From Cyanophora paradoxa (taxonomy: Eukaryota > Glaucocystophyceae > Cyanophorales > Cyanophoraceae): a stretch of DNA of 64,000 nucleotides. Location of the stretch: NCBI GenBank assembly GCA_004431415.1, contig QPMI01000615.1:161542-225541 (forward strand). Reading direction: 5' to 3'. Under the pieces are notes generated by a model. That model searched no databases. It saw only the letters and a program-made list of their open reading frames with translations, and was not told where the DNA came from. Below, one piece after another: positions 34,749-46,632 of this stretch (positions are counted from its first letter, which is position 1; each line of letters opens with the position of its first letter). The position numbers and the translations under genes are program-made.

Positions 34749-34780
34749 CGGCACTTTTGGCTCACCCACGCATTGCGTCG
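34746..34780 (+). repeat. Left 35-bp TIR of the foldback element
   Basis: Exact inverted match to 46596-46630. It is followed by several GACGCAGTGC/CGCTTGAAAC motifs to about 34960. Confidence 0.88.
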
Positions 34781-34959
34781 AAATTTGAGTCATTTTTCGA
34801 CGCAGTGCTCCGAAATTTCACGCAATGCTTGAAAATGCGTCGGGGTTTCAAGCAGCGCTTGAAACCCCACGCAGTGCGACGCAGCTGCCCGAAACTTCGA
34901 AGCACCGCGACTGCGCCAAATTCCCACTGCGTCTGGCTGCGTCGAGCGATGCAGCCTGG

Positions 34960-35335
34960 CAGCGCTAGCAGGCGTATCCTATAGCTAGTACTAGTAGCTC
35001 GTAACCCATGCGGATTGCGGATTCAATGATTGCAGCGCGCGCGCTCGGGATCCACTGGGGCAGATCCGAGTGCGCGGGCGGATTGCAGCGCGCGCGCGGC
35101 TGTACCAGTACCGCAGTACTAGTATATACGTATACGTACGTGCATGCTTAGTTTGCTCGCGCTTCTGGGCCGCTGGGCCGCGGCCGGGCCACAGCGGCGA
35201 CAGGCCCGTGGCCAGCTATTGTGAATCCGTGGCATGCGCTGTTCATAAAAAGATGATGAACTGGAAGTATACAGGCTGTCCGGGATCCGAAATCTATCCC
35301 ACGCACCAGCCCCTGAAGCCCGAATCCGAGCGCTA
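34960..35335. other. Non-palindromic spacer, left
   Basis: Between the subterminal motifs and the left arm. It contains a GGATTGCAGCGCGCGCGC repeat pair (about 35034 and 35082). No gene. Confidence 0.45.
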
Positions 35336-37849
35336 GCTAGTTGCCGAGAAAACGAAAACTAACTGCAATCAGCTGCCGAACAGCGGGTAGTGCTGCTGTC
35401 CTGCCTGCAGCATCGTCCGCCGGCGGCACAGGCAGAATGCGCCCTCGCCGCACTCGCTGCGGCAAGTCACCGCGCTCGCTGCGCTCAGAATAAGCGGACT
35501 CCTAGCTTAAAGAGAGAAGTGGGAAGCAAGGGGACGTCTGCGCACCGAGGAGAGGGTAGCAGTCCCGCTTCCTCCGCATCCAGCATCCCTTGCCCGTGCC
35601 CGACGTCGAAGGCAGAGCGCTCGCTGCGCACGGAGAGGAATGTCAATCTAATGAAAAGAGAATGCGCGCCGATTAACAGACCGCACCTGCGGCCGAGCGC
35701 CCACACCATGGACTGGAAGAGCGCCTCCTCTGGCCAAAAGGGCGGAGGCGTTGATGGCGCTCGCCGCGCTGCGGCATCACGGTCAGCGCGCGGATCGAAC
35801 GAAGATAAGCGAGTGGTGACCGGCAAACGGACCGCTGTGCACCACAGCAGGGTGAGTGAGCAGCAGGCCGGCTCGCGCCGCGTCCGGGCCGGTCCGGCAT
35901 CCCTCGACCGCGATGCCGAAGCTGCGTTCGGAGCGTCAACCGAAAGAAGAGAAGAATGCGCGCCGGCAAACGACCGCACCTGCCGCACCTGCGCCCCAGC
36001 GGCCGCAAGCACAAGAACTCCGAGGCCGCGGCCGTCCAGAAGCCACGCGTCCGAGAACGGCACCCGCTCCGCTGCGCACGCGGCCGGCGTCACAAAAACA
36101 TCAACGCGAGAGTAGCGGAAACAAGAGCGAGCACCTGGCCTGCGGGAGAAGACGCTAGGCGAACTGGATGGTGGTGCTCTGCTCGCGCGGGCCAGTCACC
36201 CCGTTCCCTGGACCGCCAGCGGAATGAGGGATTGGGGCAAAGGAGATGAAACGAAAAAGCACCTTGCTTCGCATCGGCAGCCGCCTTCTCCTTTTTGCGC
36301 GAGCCGACCAAAAGAAGGAACACTTGGCGGCGGCGGCCGGGCTAAGAATGCAGATCAAGGGCGCTTGAAGAGGCAAGAACGACGCGTACACGAGCGCTCT
36401 TCGCCACGAGCGGGCGCCCGCCGCCCTGGGGCAGCGCTCTGCTTTTGAAATCAGGCCGGCGACAGGCGGGGGACGCGAGAGGATGCAAGTAGGCACCTTC
36501 GAACGTCGTTCGCGCTCGAGGCTCGTCAAGTTCGCGGCAGCTGTGCGGACTCCGTTTGACCTGTTTGAAATTGTGGAGTAAGGGAGACCAGGATGCGCTG
36601 CGGTGGAGAGCCCAGCGCCGACGCACCGAGATTGCATTGCGTCCCGTGCTGGAGGCCGCAGCCAGTTCTTGCCCTGCGTGCTCTTCAAAGTGCAAGGCCG
36701 GAATTCGGGGTACACAGCTGTTGGGCGAAAGCGGCAGCGACACCAACAGCGATATCGATCGAGGATGCTTGAGGACGCCCTTCGGCTCAGCTTTCCGAGG
36801 AAGCCTGAGCGGTCCCATGCTCCTTCGCAGCTCGCTCGGCCGCGGTGCCGAGCACGTTGGCGGAAGCTCGCAGATGCGGCGCGCGGCCCTTTCGTTAGCT
36901 ATAGCTAGGCGCATGTGGCCCGTGTTCTCGCAGCTGCATGTCTATGCCTGGCGTGGCCGTGTTTCCGTGCGGCGCCGCGTTCACGGCCTGCCTTCCTCCC
37001 ACAAACCGACGACGTGCGTCTATGCCGTGCCCTCCGCGTTCCACGCGTGACGTACAGCTCACTCGATTTCGCAGGGATCGCCGGCGGTGAGCCCCGTCGG
37101 CCCAGTTGGTTGGCCCTGCGCCCAAGCCGAGCCAAGGTGCGGCTACCGCCTGGACGGGGTGCGGGATCAGACGGGCTGCATCCCGTTTCTCGCTGTTGAT
37201 CTCTCCTTCGTAGCGGGCGATGGCGTGCCGGCAAGCTGCTGGGCGGCGATCGCGCCCTGCCGAGCGCGTCGCCATCGCCGGGGTGGGCCACCGGACCATA
37301 GCTTTGCGTCAGCGGCGCGCGAACGCATGTCTCACGATTCTTGCTTGCGTTCCAGGCGCTGGATCGCGCGCGCCGTCTCCAGGCTCCGAATTCTGGACCC
37401 CTCTTCCACAGCTTGGTGAGGCTCAGGCCTAGACGAGGTGAGTTGAGCGGTCTGTGTGCGTACGCGTCGCTGACAAGGCGCTCCTGTCGCGCAGGATGAT
37501 CGAGTCCCGGGGCGATGGTCGGAGGGAGCGGAGGGCGGCAGCATGGATTGCACGGCGGGGCGTAGGATCGGCGGGCGGCGGCCCGGGGCGCACGCCTCGC
37601 GCGCCGCCGGCTGCCCGCCCGCCCCGGCCCGCCCCGGCGCCGTCGCTTCGCCCGCCCCGGCGCCTTCGCCCCGCTCCGCCCCGTCGCTTTCGCCCCGCCC
37701 CGCAGAGTCGGTGCGCCGTGCTGAGCGCCCTGCCCGGCACAGCCCGGCCTGCCTGCTGCTGACGCCCTCGCAGCTCTCGAGGATTTTGAATTTTCGGGGC
37801 GTCCCGCTGCCGCGGGAGAGGATCTTCGAGCGCCCCGCCGCCCCCGCCG
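35336..37849 (+). repeat. Left arm of the large inverted repeat
   Basis: About 2.5 kb, inverted relative to 43621-46029. Starts CTAGTTGCCGAGAAAACG; inner end GCGCCCCGCCGCCCCCGCC. Differences are small indels and scattered substitutions, more than in the LTR pair. Inside the arm an internal repeat of about 280 bp (AATGCGCGCCG..AACGACCGCACCTGC) is present twice. Long ORFs in both strands are shared by both arms but have no recognised domain. Confidence 0.88.
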
Positions 37850-37879
37850 TCCTCAGGGGACAGCGCCGGGGGTCGCGGA

Positions 37880-38280
37880 AGCTCAGCAGGCGGCGGCGCG
37901 GCTCACCTGGCGGGGCGGAGGCGCGGCGGGCGGCGGCACGGCTCGCCGGGAGGGCGGCGGCGCGGCGGGCGGCGCGCAGCTCGCCGGGCGGGGCGAGGGT
38001 GCGGCGGGCGGCGGCGAAGCTCGGCGGGCGGGGCGCGGGAGCGGCGGGCGGCGGCGCGGCTCGCCAGGCGGGGCGGAGGCGCGGCGGGCGGCGCCGCGGC
38101 TCGCGGGGCGGGGCGGAGGCGCAGCGTGCTGCGGCCCGGCTCGCCGCACGGGGTGGAGGCGCGGCTGGCGGCGGCGCGGCTCGCCAGGGGGGGCGGAGGC
38201 GCAGCAGGCGGACAGGACGGCAGGCGCGGCGGGCGGCGGCGTGGCTCGCGGGGCGCCGCGGTGGCGCGACGCGGCTTCGA
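37880..38280. repeat. GC-rich minisatellite, left of the satellite core
   Basis: Imperfect repeats with GGCGGCGCGGCTCGCxGGGCGGGGCGGAGGCGC, 36-39 bp period. It ends at a TGATCACTGATCATGAGCGTGATGATC string that opens the satellite core. Confidence 0.8.
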
Positions 38281-38285
38281 TTCGT

Positions 38286-41200
38286 GATCACTGATCATGA
38301 GCGTGATGATCTCTTGTCATTCAATTTAAACAGATCCGAGGCTGCGCTGCCCTGCAACTTGGCACAAATGAAGTGTTGGCAATTGGGGCCCACTATTGCT
38401 TGGCGAGGCACCAGCACCTTTTCAGCGCTTGCCACTATTAAAATCAAATCTAGCGCCTTTGATATAGTCCAGGTACGCTTCTCCAGTCAGTGAAAAGGCC
38501 GGGATCTTTTCCTGGCTTCATGATCAATTCTCATGATCATCATGAACACTGCATGCATGGGTGCTCAGATCCTCACTGCGAGCCAAATTGAAACTCGGGG
38601 CCCATATTGCATACGCCCGCGAGCATGCTGTTGGGGGTTCTCGAGGGCGCTGGATTTGATTATGAAGTCGGTTGAAGACAGATCCGAGGCTGCGCTGCCC
38701 TGCAACTTGGCACAAATGAAGTGTTGGCAATTGGGGCCCACTATTGCTTGGCGAGGCACCAGCACCTATTCAGCGCTTGCCACTATTAAAATCAAATCTA
38801 GCGCCTTTGATATAGTCCAGGTACGCTTCTCCAGTCAGTGAAACGGCCGGGATCTTTTCCTGGCTTCATGATCAATTCTCATGATCATCATGAACACTGC
38901 ATGCATGGGTGCTCAGATCCTCACTGCGAGCCAATTGCAAATTGAAACTCGGGGCCCATATTGCATACGCCCGCGAGCATGCTGTTGGGGGTTCTCGAGG
39001 GCGCTGGATTTGATTATGAAGTCGGTTGAAGACAGATCCGAGGCTGCGCTGCCCTGCAACTTGGCACAAATGAAGTGTTGGCAATTGGGGCCCACTATTG
39101 CTTGGCGAGGCACCAGCACCTTTTCAGCGCTTGCCACTATTAAAATCAAATCTAGCGCCTTTGATATAGTCCAGGTACGCTTCTCCAGTCAGTGAAAAGG
39201 CCGGGATCTTTTCCTGGCTTCATGATCAATTCTCATGATCATCATGAACACTGCATGCATGGGTGCTCAGATCCTCACTGCGAGCCAAATTGAAACTCGG
39301 GGCCCATATTGCATACGCCCGCGAGCATGCTGTTGGGGTTCTCGAGGGCGCTGGATTTGATTATGAAGTTGGTTTAAGACAGATCCGAGGCTGCGCTGCC
39401 CTGCAACTTGGCACAAATGAAGTGTTGGCAATTGGGGCCCACTATTGCTTGGCGAGGCACCAGCACCTTTTCAGCGCTTGCCACTATTAAAATCAAATCT
39501 AGCGCCTTTGATATAGTCCAGGTACGCTTCTCCAGTCAGTGAAAAGGCCGGGATCTTTTCCTGGCTTCATGATCAATTCTCATGATCATCATGAACACTG
39601 CATGCATGGGTGCTCAGATCCTCACTGCGAGCCAAATTGAAACTCGGGGCCCACATTGCATACGCCCGCGAGCATGCTGTTGGGGGTTCTCGAGGGCGCT
39701 GGATTTGATTATGAAGTCGGTTGAAGACAGATCCGAGGCTGCGCTGCCCTGCAACTTGGCACAAATGAAGTGTTGGCAATTGGGGCCCACTATTGCTTGG
39801 CGAGGCACCAGCACCTTTTCAGCGCTTGCCACTATCAAAATCAAATCTAGCGCCTTTGATATAGTCCAGGTACGCTTCTCCAGTCAGTGAAAAGGCCGGG
39901 ATCTTTTCCTGGCTTCATGATCAATTCTCATGATCATCATGAACACTGCATGCATGGGTGCTCAGATCCTCACTGCGAGCCAAATTGAAACTCGGGGCCC
40001 ATATTGCATACGCCCGCGAGCATGCTGTTGGGGGTTCTCGAGGGCGCTGGATTTGATTATGAAGTCGGTTGAAGACAGATCCGAGGCTGCGCTGCCCTGC
40101 AACTTGGCACAAATGAAGTGTTGGCAATTGGGGCCCACTATTGCTTGGCGAGGCACCAGCACCTTTTCAGCGCTTGCCACTATCAAAATCAAATCTAGCG
40201 CCTTTGATATAGTCCAGGTACGCTTCTCCAGTCAGTGAAAAGGCCGGGATCTTTTCCTGGCTTCATGATCAATTCTCATGATCATCATGAACACTGCATG
40301 CATGGGTGCTCAGATCCTCACTGCGAGCCAAATTGAAACTCGGGGCCCATATTGCATACGCCCGCGAGCATGCTGTTGGGGGTTCTCGAGGGCGCTGGAT
40401 TTGATTATGAAGTCGGTTGAAGACAGATCCGAGGCTGCGCTGCCCTGCAACTTGGCACAAATGAAGTGTTGGCAATTGGGGCCCACTATTGCTTGGCGAG
40501 GCACCAGCACCTTTTCAGCGCTTGCCACTATTAAAATCAAATCTAGCGCCTTTGATATAGTCCAGGTACGCTTCTCCAGTCAGTGAAACGGCCGGGATCT
40601 TTTCCTGGCTTCATGATCAATTCTCATGATCATCATGAACACTGCATGCATGGGTGCTCAGATCCTCACCGTGGCACTGCGAGCCAATTGCAAATTGAAA
40701 CTCGGGGCCCACATTGCATACGCCCGCGAGCATGCTGTTGGGGGTTCTCGAGGGCGCTGGATTTGATTATGAAGTCGGTTGAAGACAGATCCGAGGCTGC
40801 GCTGCCCTGCAACTTGGCACAAATGAAGTGTTGGCAATTGGGGCCCACTATTGCTTGGCGAGGCACCAGCACCTTTTCAGCGCTTGCCACTATTAAAATC
40901 AAATCTAGCGCCTTTGATATAGTCCAGGTACGCTTCTCCAGTCAGTGAAAAGGCCGGGATCTTTTCCTGGCTTCATGATCAATTCTCATGATCATCATGA
41001 ACACTGCATGCATGGGTGCTCAGATCCTCACTGCGAGCCAAATTGAAACTCGGGGCCCACATTGCATACGCCCGCGAGCATGCTGTTGGGGTTCTCGAGG
41101 GCGCTGGATTTGATTATGAAGTCGGTTGAAGACAGATCCGAGGCTGCGCTGCCCTGCAACTTGGCACAAATGAAGTGTTGGCAATTGGGGCCCACTATTG

Positions 41201-42710
41201 CTTGGCGAGGCACCAGCACCTTTTCAGCGCTTGCCACTATTAAAATCAAATCTAGCGCCTTTGATATAGTCCAGGTACGCTTCTCCAGTCAGTGAAAAGG
41301 CCGGGATCTTTTCCTGGCTTCATGATCAATTCTCATGATCATCATGAACACTGCATGCATGGGTGCTCAGATCCTCACTGCGAGCCAAATTGAAACTCGG
41401 GGCCCACATTGCATACGCCCGCGAGCATGCTGTTGGGGGTTCTCGAGGGCGCTGGATTTGATTATGAAGTCGGTTGAAGACAGATCCGAGGCTGCGCTGC
41501 CCTGCAACTTGGCACAAATGAAGTGTTGGCAATTGGGCCCACTATTGCTTGGCGAGGCACCAGCACCTTTTCAGCGCTTGCCACTATTAAAATCAAATCT
41601 AGCGCCTTTGATATAGTCCAGGTACGCTTCTCCAGTCAGTGAAAAGGCCGGGATCTTTTCCTGGCTTCATGATCAATTCTCATGATCATCATGAACACTG
41701 CATGCATGGGTGCTCAGATCCTCACTGCGAGCCAAATTGAAACTCGGGGCCCACATTGCATACGCCCGCGAGCATGCTGTTGGGGGTTCTCGAGGGCGCT
41801 GGATTTGATTATGAAGTCGGTTGAAGACAGATCCGAGGCTGCGCTGCCCTGCAACTTGGCACAAATGAAGTGTTGGCAATTGGGGCCCACTATTGCTTGG
41901 CGAGGCACCAGCACCTTTTCAGCGCTTGCCACTATTAAAATCAAATCTAGCGCCTTTGATATAGTCCAGGTACGCTTCTCCAGTCAGTGAAAAGGCCGGG
42001 ATCTTTTCCTGGCTTCATGATCAATTCTCATGATCATCATGAACACTGCATGCATGGGTGCTCAGATCCTCACTGCGAGCCAAATTGAAACTCGGGGCCC
42101 ACATTGCATACGCCCGCGAGCATGCTGTTGGGGGTTCTCGAGGGCGCTGGATTTGATTATGAAGTCGGTTGAAGACAGATCCGAGGCTGCGCTGCCCTGC
42201 AACTTGGCACAAATGAAGTGTTGGCAATTGGGGCCCACTATTGCTTGGCGAGGCACCAGCACCTTTTCAGCGCTTGCCACTATTAAAATCAAATCTAGCG
42301 CCTTTGATATAGTCCAGGTACGCTTCTCCAGTCAGTGAAAAGGCCGGGATCTTTTCCTGGCTTCATGATCAATTCTCATGATCATCATGAACACTGCATG
42401 CATGGGTGCTCAGATCCTCACTGCGAGCCAAATTGAAACTCGGGGCCCATATTGCATACGCCCGCGAGCATGCTGTTGGGGGTTCTCGAGGGCGCTGGAT
42501 TTGATTATGAAGTCGGTTGAAGACAGATCCGAGGCTGCGCTGCCCTGCAACTTGGCACAAATGAAGTGTTGGCAATTGGGGCCCACTATTGCTTGGTGAG
42601 GTACAAGCACCTTTTCAGCGCTTGCCACTATCAAAATCAATTCTAGCGTTTTTGATATAGCCTAGATACGCTTCTCCAGTCAGTGAAAAGGCCGGGATCT
42701 TTGCTGGGCC
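38286..42710. repeat. Tandem satellite of about thirteen 348-bp units
   Basis: AGATCCGAGGCTGCGCTGCCC recurs at about 38331, 38681, 39031, 39380, 39727, 40075, 40423, 40787, 41133, 41485, 41827, 42175 and 42523. Most units are 347-348 bp. One has TTGCAA inserted (38930s) and one has two insertions (about 40670-40695, unit near 364 bp). Units differ by one or two bases; only the last one (from about 42595) is clearly degenerate. Each carries a TCATGATCAATTCTCATGATCATCATGA palindromic cluster. A 102-codon ORF on plus and 68- and 76-codon ORFs on minus recur because the DNA recurs; there is no evidence that they are genes. Confidence 0.95.
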
Positions 42711-42769
42711 TCATGATCATGATCAGTGATCATGATCATCATGAGCACTACACCGCCTGGCGACCCGCG

Positions 42770-43440
42770 CCACCGCCCGCCGCGCCTCCGCTCCGCCCCG
42801 CGAGCCGCGCCGCCACCCCTGAGCCCCGCCCCGTCCGACGAGCCGCGTCGCCGCCCGACGCGTTTCCGCCCCGCCCCGCGAGCCGCGGCGCCGCTCGCCG
42901 CGCCCCCGCCCCGCCCGGCGACCCGCGCCGCCGCCCGCAGCGCCTCCGACCTGCCCGGCGGGCCGCGCCTCCGCCCGCCGCGCCTCCGCCCCGCCCCGCG
43001 AGCCGCGGCGCCGCCCGCCGCGCCTCCGCCCCGCCCCGCGAGCCGCGCCTCCGCCCGCCACGCCTCCGCCCTGCCCGGCGAGCCGCGCCTCCGCTCGCCG
43101 CGCCTCCACCCCGTGCGGCGAGCCGCGCCTCCGCTCGCCGCGCCTCCGCCCCGCCCTGCGAGCCGCGTCTCCGCCCGCCGCGCCCCCGCCCCGCCCGCGA
43201 GCTGCGCCGCCACCCGCTGAGCCCCCGCCCTGCCCGGAAAGCCGAGTCGCTGCCCGACGCGCCTCCGCCCCGTCCGGCGAGCCGCGTCGCCGCCCGCCGA
43301 GCCTCCGTCCCGCCCCGCGAGCTGCGCCGCCGCCCCCCGCGCCCCCGCCCCGCCCAGTGAGCCGCGCCGCCACCCTGCCCGGAGAGCCGCGCTCGCCGCG
43401 TCTCCCACCTGGCCGGAGGGAGCTGTGCCACCACCCGCTG
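42770..43440. repeat. GC-rich minisatellite, right of the satellite core
   Basis: Repeats of CCGCCCGCCGCGCCTCCGCC and CCGCCCCGCGAGCCGCG; inverted relative to 37880-38280 but longer. It opens after a TCATGATCATGATCAGTGATCATGATC string. Confidence 0.8.
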
Positions 43441-43620
43441 TCTCGCTGAACCCGCCAGGCAAGTTAAGCGGGGGGAGAGAGGGGGGAGGGAGGGAGAGCC
43501 GTGGGCGAGGGGAGGGCATACTCCGAGGGCGCTTCGGCGCGGCGGCGGCAGGGCTCTTGCGGCCGCGGGGTGCACAGGCAGCCGCGAGGGCGGGCGCGGG
43601 GCGCTTGTCGTTGTGCGGCG

Positions 43621-46029
43621 CGGCGGGGGCGGCGGGGCGCTCGAAGATCCTCTCCCGCGGCAGCGGGACGCCCCGAAAATTCAAAATCCTCGAGAGCTGC
43701 GAGGGCGTCAGCAGCAGGCAGGCCGGGCTGTGCCGGGCAGGGCGCTCGGCACGGCGCACCGTCTCTGCGGGGCGGGGCGAAAGCGACGGGGCGGGGCGGG
43801 GCGACGGCGACGGGCCGGGCGAAGCGACAGCGCCGGGGCGGGCCGGGGAGCCGGCGGGGCTGCACGGGGCTGCACGGGGCGTGCGCCCCGGGCCGCCGCC
43901 CGCCGATCCTACGCCCCGCCGTGCAATCCATGCTGCCGCCCTCCGCTCCCTCCGACCATCGCCCCGGGACTCGATCATCCTGCGCGACAGGAGCGCCTTG
44001 TCAGCGACGCGTACGCACACAGACCGCTCAACTCACCTCGTCTAGGCCTGAGCCTCACCAAGCTGTGGAAGAGGGGTCCAGAATTCGGAGCCTGGAGACG
44101 GCGCGCGCGATCCAGCGCCTGGAACGCAAGCAAGAATCGTGAGACATGCGTTCGCGCGCCGCTGACGCAAAGCTATGGTCCGGTGGCCCACCCCCGGCGA
44201 TGGCGACGCGCTCGGCAGGGCGCGCTCGCCGCCAGCGGCGTGCCGGCACTCCATCGCCCGCTACGAAGGAGAGATCAACAGCGAGAAGCGTGCGGCAGTT
44301 CGCCTGTCCCCCCGTTCCCGGCCAGGCGGCCGCCGCACCTTGGCTCGGCTTGGGCGCAGGGCCAACCAACTGGGCCGACGGGGCTCACCGCCGGCGATCC
44401 CTGCGAAATCGAGTGAGCTGTACGTCACGCGTGGAACGCGGAGGGCACGGCATAGACGCACGTCGTCGGTTTGTGGGAGGAAGGCAGGCCGTGAACGCAG
44501 CGCCGCACGGAAACACGGCCACGCCAGGGCATAGACATGCAGCTGCGAGAACACGGGCCACATGCGCCTAGCTATAGCTAACGAAAGGGCCGCGCGCCGC
44601 ATCTGCGAGCTTCCGCCAACGTGCTCGGCACCGCGGCCGAGCGAGCTGCGAAGGAGCATGGGACCGCTCAGGCTTCCTCGGAAAGCTGAGCCGAAGGGCG
44701 TCCTCAAGCATCCTCGATCGATATCGCTGTTGGTGTCGCTGCCGCTTTCGCCCAACAGCTGTGTACCCCGAAATCCGCGGCCTTGCACTTTGAAGAGCAC
44801 GCAGGGCAAGAACTGGCTGCGGCCTCCAGCACGGGACGCAATGCAATCTCGGTGCGTCGGCGCTGGGCTCTCCACCGCAGCGCATCCTGGTCTCCCTTAC
44901 TCCACAATTTCAAACAGGTCAAACGGAGTCCGCACAGCTGCCGCGAACTTGACGAGCCTCGAGCGCGAACGACGTTCGAAGGTGCCTACTTGCATCCTCT
45001 CGCGTCCCCCGCCTGTCGCCGGCCTGATTTCAAACGCAGAGCGCTGCCCAGGGCGGCGGGCGCCCGCTCGTGGCGAAGAGCGCTCGTGTACGCGTCGTTC
45101 TTGCCTCTTCAAGCGCCCTTGATCTGCATTCTTAGCCCGGCCGCCGCCGCCAAGTGTTCCTTCTTTTGGTCGGCTCGCGCAGAAAGGAGAAGGCGGCTGC
45201 CGATGCGAAGCAAGGTGCTTTTTCGTTTCATCTCCTTTGCCCCAATCCCTCATTCCGCTGGCGGTCCAGGGAACGGGGTGACTGGCCCGCGCGAGCAGAG
45301 CACCACCATCCAGTTCGCCTAGCGTCTTCTCCCGCAGGCCAGGTGCTCGCTCTTGTTTCCGCTACTCTCGCGTTGATGTTTTTGTGACGCCGGCCGCGTG
45401 CGCAGCGGAGCGGGTGCCGTTCTCGGACGCGTGGCTTCTGGACGGCCGTGGCCTCGGAGTTCTTGTGCTTGCGGCCGCTGGGGCGCAGGTGCGGCAGGTG
45501 CGGTCGTTTGCCGGCGCGCATTCTTCTCTTCTTTCGGTTGACGCTCCGAGCTCAGCGAGCGCTGCGCCGTCGCGGCGACCGCGTTCCGGGCGCTCTCAAT
45601 CTCGGTGTGGGCGCTCGGCGACAGGTGCGGTCTGTTTATTGGCGCGCGTTCTCTCTTCTTTTGATTGACATTCCTCTCCGTGCGCAGCGAGCGCTCTGCC
45701 TTCGACGTCGGGCACGGGCAAGGGATGCTGGAAGCGGGGACGGGCCTCCTGCTCTCTCCTTGCTGCGGTGCGCAGACGTCCCCTTGCTTCCACTTCTCTC
45801 TTTATGCTAGGAGCCCGCTTATCCTGATGCGCGCAGCGCAGCGAGCGCGGCGACGTTCCGCAGCGAGTGCGGCGAGGGCGCATTCTGCCTGGGCCGGAGG
45901 CGGGCTGCTGGCGATCGGCTGGGCATGCGCAGGCGGCGGACGATGCCGCAGGCAGGACAGCAGTACTACCTGCTGTTCGGCAGCTGATTGCAGTTAAAAC
46001 GTTAGTTTTCCTTTTCTCGGCAACTAGCG
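43621..46029 (-). repeat. Right arm of the large inverted repeat
   Basis: Inverted copy of 35336-37849, ending TTTTCTCGGCAACTAG. At 45550-45840 it diverges locally from the left arm (shuffled copies of the internal repeat). Confidence 0.88.
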
Positions 46030-46430
46030 CGGGGGACGACGCCGCTTGCAGGTCATTGCGTATTGTGTAAAGCCCTTACAGCCTAAGTTGCAGGCGGGGC
46101 AGATTGGGGCAGATGAGCTCGAGGGCGCCCGCGCACGATCGGCCACGAGGCCGCTAGCTGTTTCACAGTGTGCGCACATCTACACGAGGGCGCCGCGCGG
46201 GCTCGGGATTGGCCCCACGAGGGCGCTGAGCTGTGTGCGCATGCGCACATGTACTACGGTACGACCTAGGGGCGCCGGCGCCACGCGTACGCGTGCCCCG
46301 TCGAGCTTGACGACCGACTCTCTCTCTCGGCGAGCTCGAGCCGCGTCGAGCTCAGGCCCATAGCAACGAGCTCGACGACCGTCGACCGGTACCGGCCACG
46401 CTGCTGGCTATAGCTACGTATACGCCGGCG
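46030..46430. other. Non-palindromic spacer, right
   Basis: About 400 bp between the right arm and the subterminal motifs, not similar to the left spacer. No gene recognised. Confidence 0.45.
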
Positions 46431-46595
46431 CAGTGCGTCCAGCTGCGTCGAGCGGCGCAGTGCGTCAAACTTCGAGTGCGTCGAGCGACGCAGTTTCGTG
46501 AAACTTGGCGCACTGCTTGAAACTGCGTGGAGATTTCGAGCAGTGCTTCATTTCCGACGCAATGCTTGAAATTCCCACGCAATGCTTGAAATTTC

Positions 46596-46630
46596 CGACG
46601 CAATGCGTGGGTGAGCCAAAAGTGCCGGGG
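46596..46630 (-). repeat. Right 35-bp TIR of the foldback element
   Basis: Exact inverted match to 34746-34780. Inside it (46430-46595) GACGCAATGC and TTGAAA motifs recur at least six times. Confidence 0.88.
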
Positions 46631-46632
46631 TA

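Larger units (their letters stand above)
34746..46630. mobile_element. Foldback-type DNA element (11.9 kb), long inverted arms and satellite core
   Basis: It starts CCCCGGCACTTTTGGCTCAC and ends with its exact reverse complement, 35 bp identical. Just inside both ends short motifs (GACGCAATGCTTGAAAT, GCGTCGAGCGACGCAGT) recur in both orientations, as in subterminal regions of DNA transposons. The arms 35336-37849 and 43621-46029 are inverted copies. Inside each arm lies a GC-rich minisatellite, and between them the 348-bp array. No transposase is recognised, so it is presumably mobilised in trans. Superfamily unknown: the ends are not those of CACTA, hAT or Tc1 as I know them. The flanks show no short target duplication but the 716-bp gag repeat. 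Confidence 0.75.

Noticed and set aside
38533-42599. Repeated 102-codon (+) and 68/76-codon (-) ORFs as a tandem gene family
   Set aside because: The ORFs recur because the 348-bp DNA recurs. No frame looks preferentially conserved and no known domain appears.
38286-42710. CRISPR-like array
   Set aside because: The whole unit repeats with no variable spacers, the period is 348 bp, and the context is eukaryotic.
35390-46070. ORFs of 100-450 codons in the inverted arms as transposase or other genes
   Set aside because: They occur in overlapping frames on both strands and show no transposase motif or other domain; the longest (42680-44020) crosses a minisatellite.
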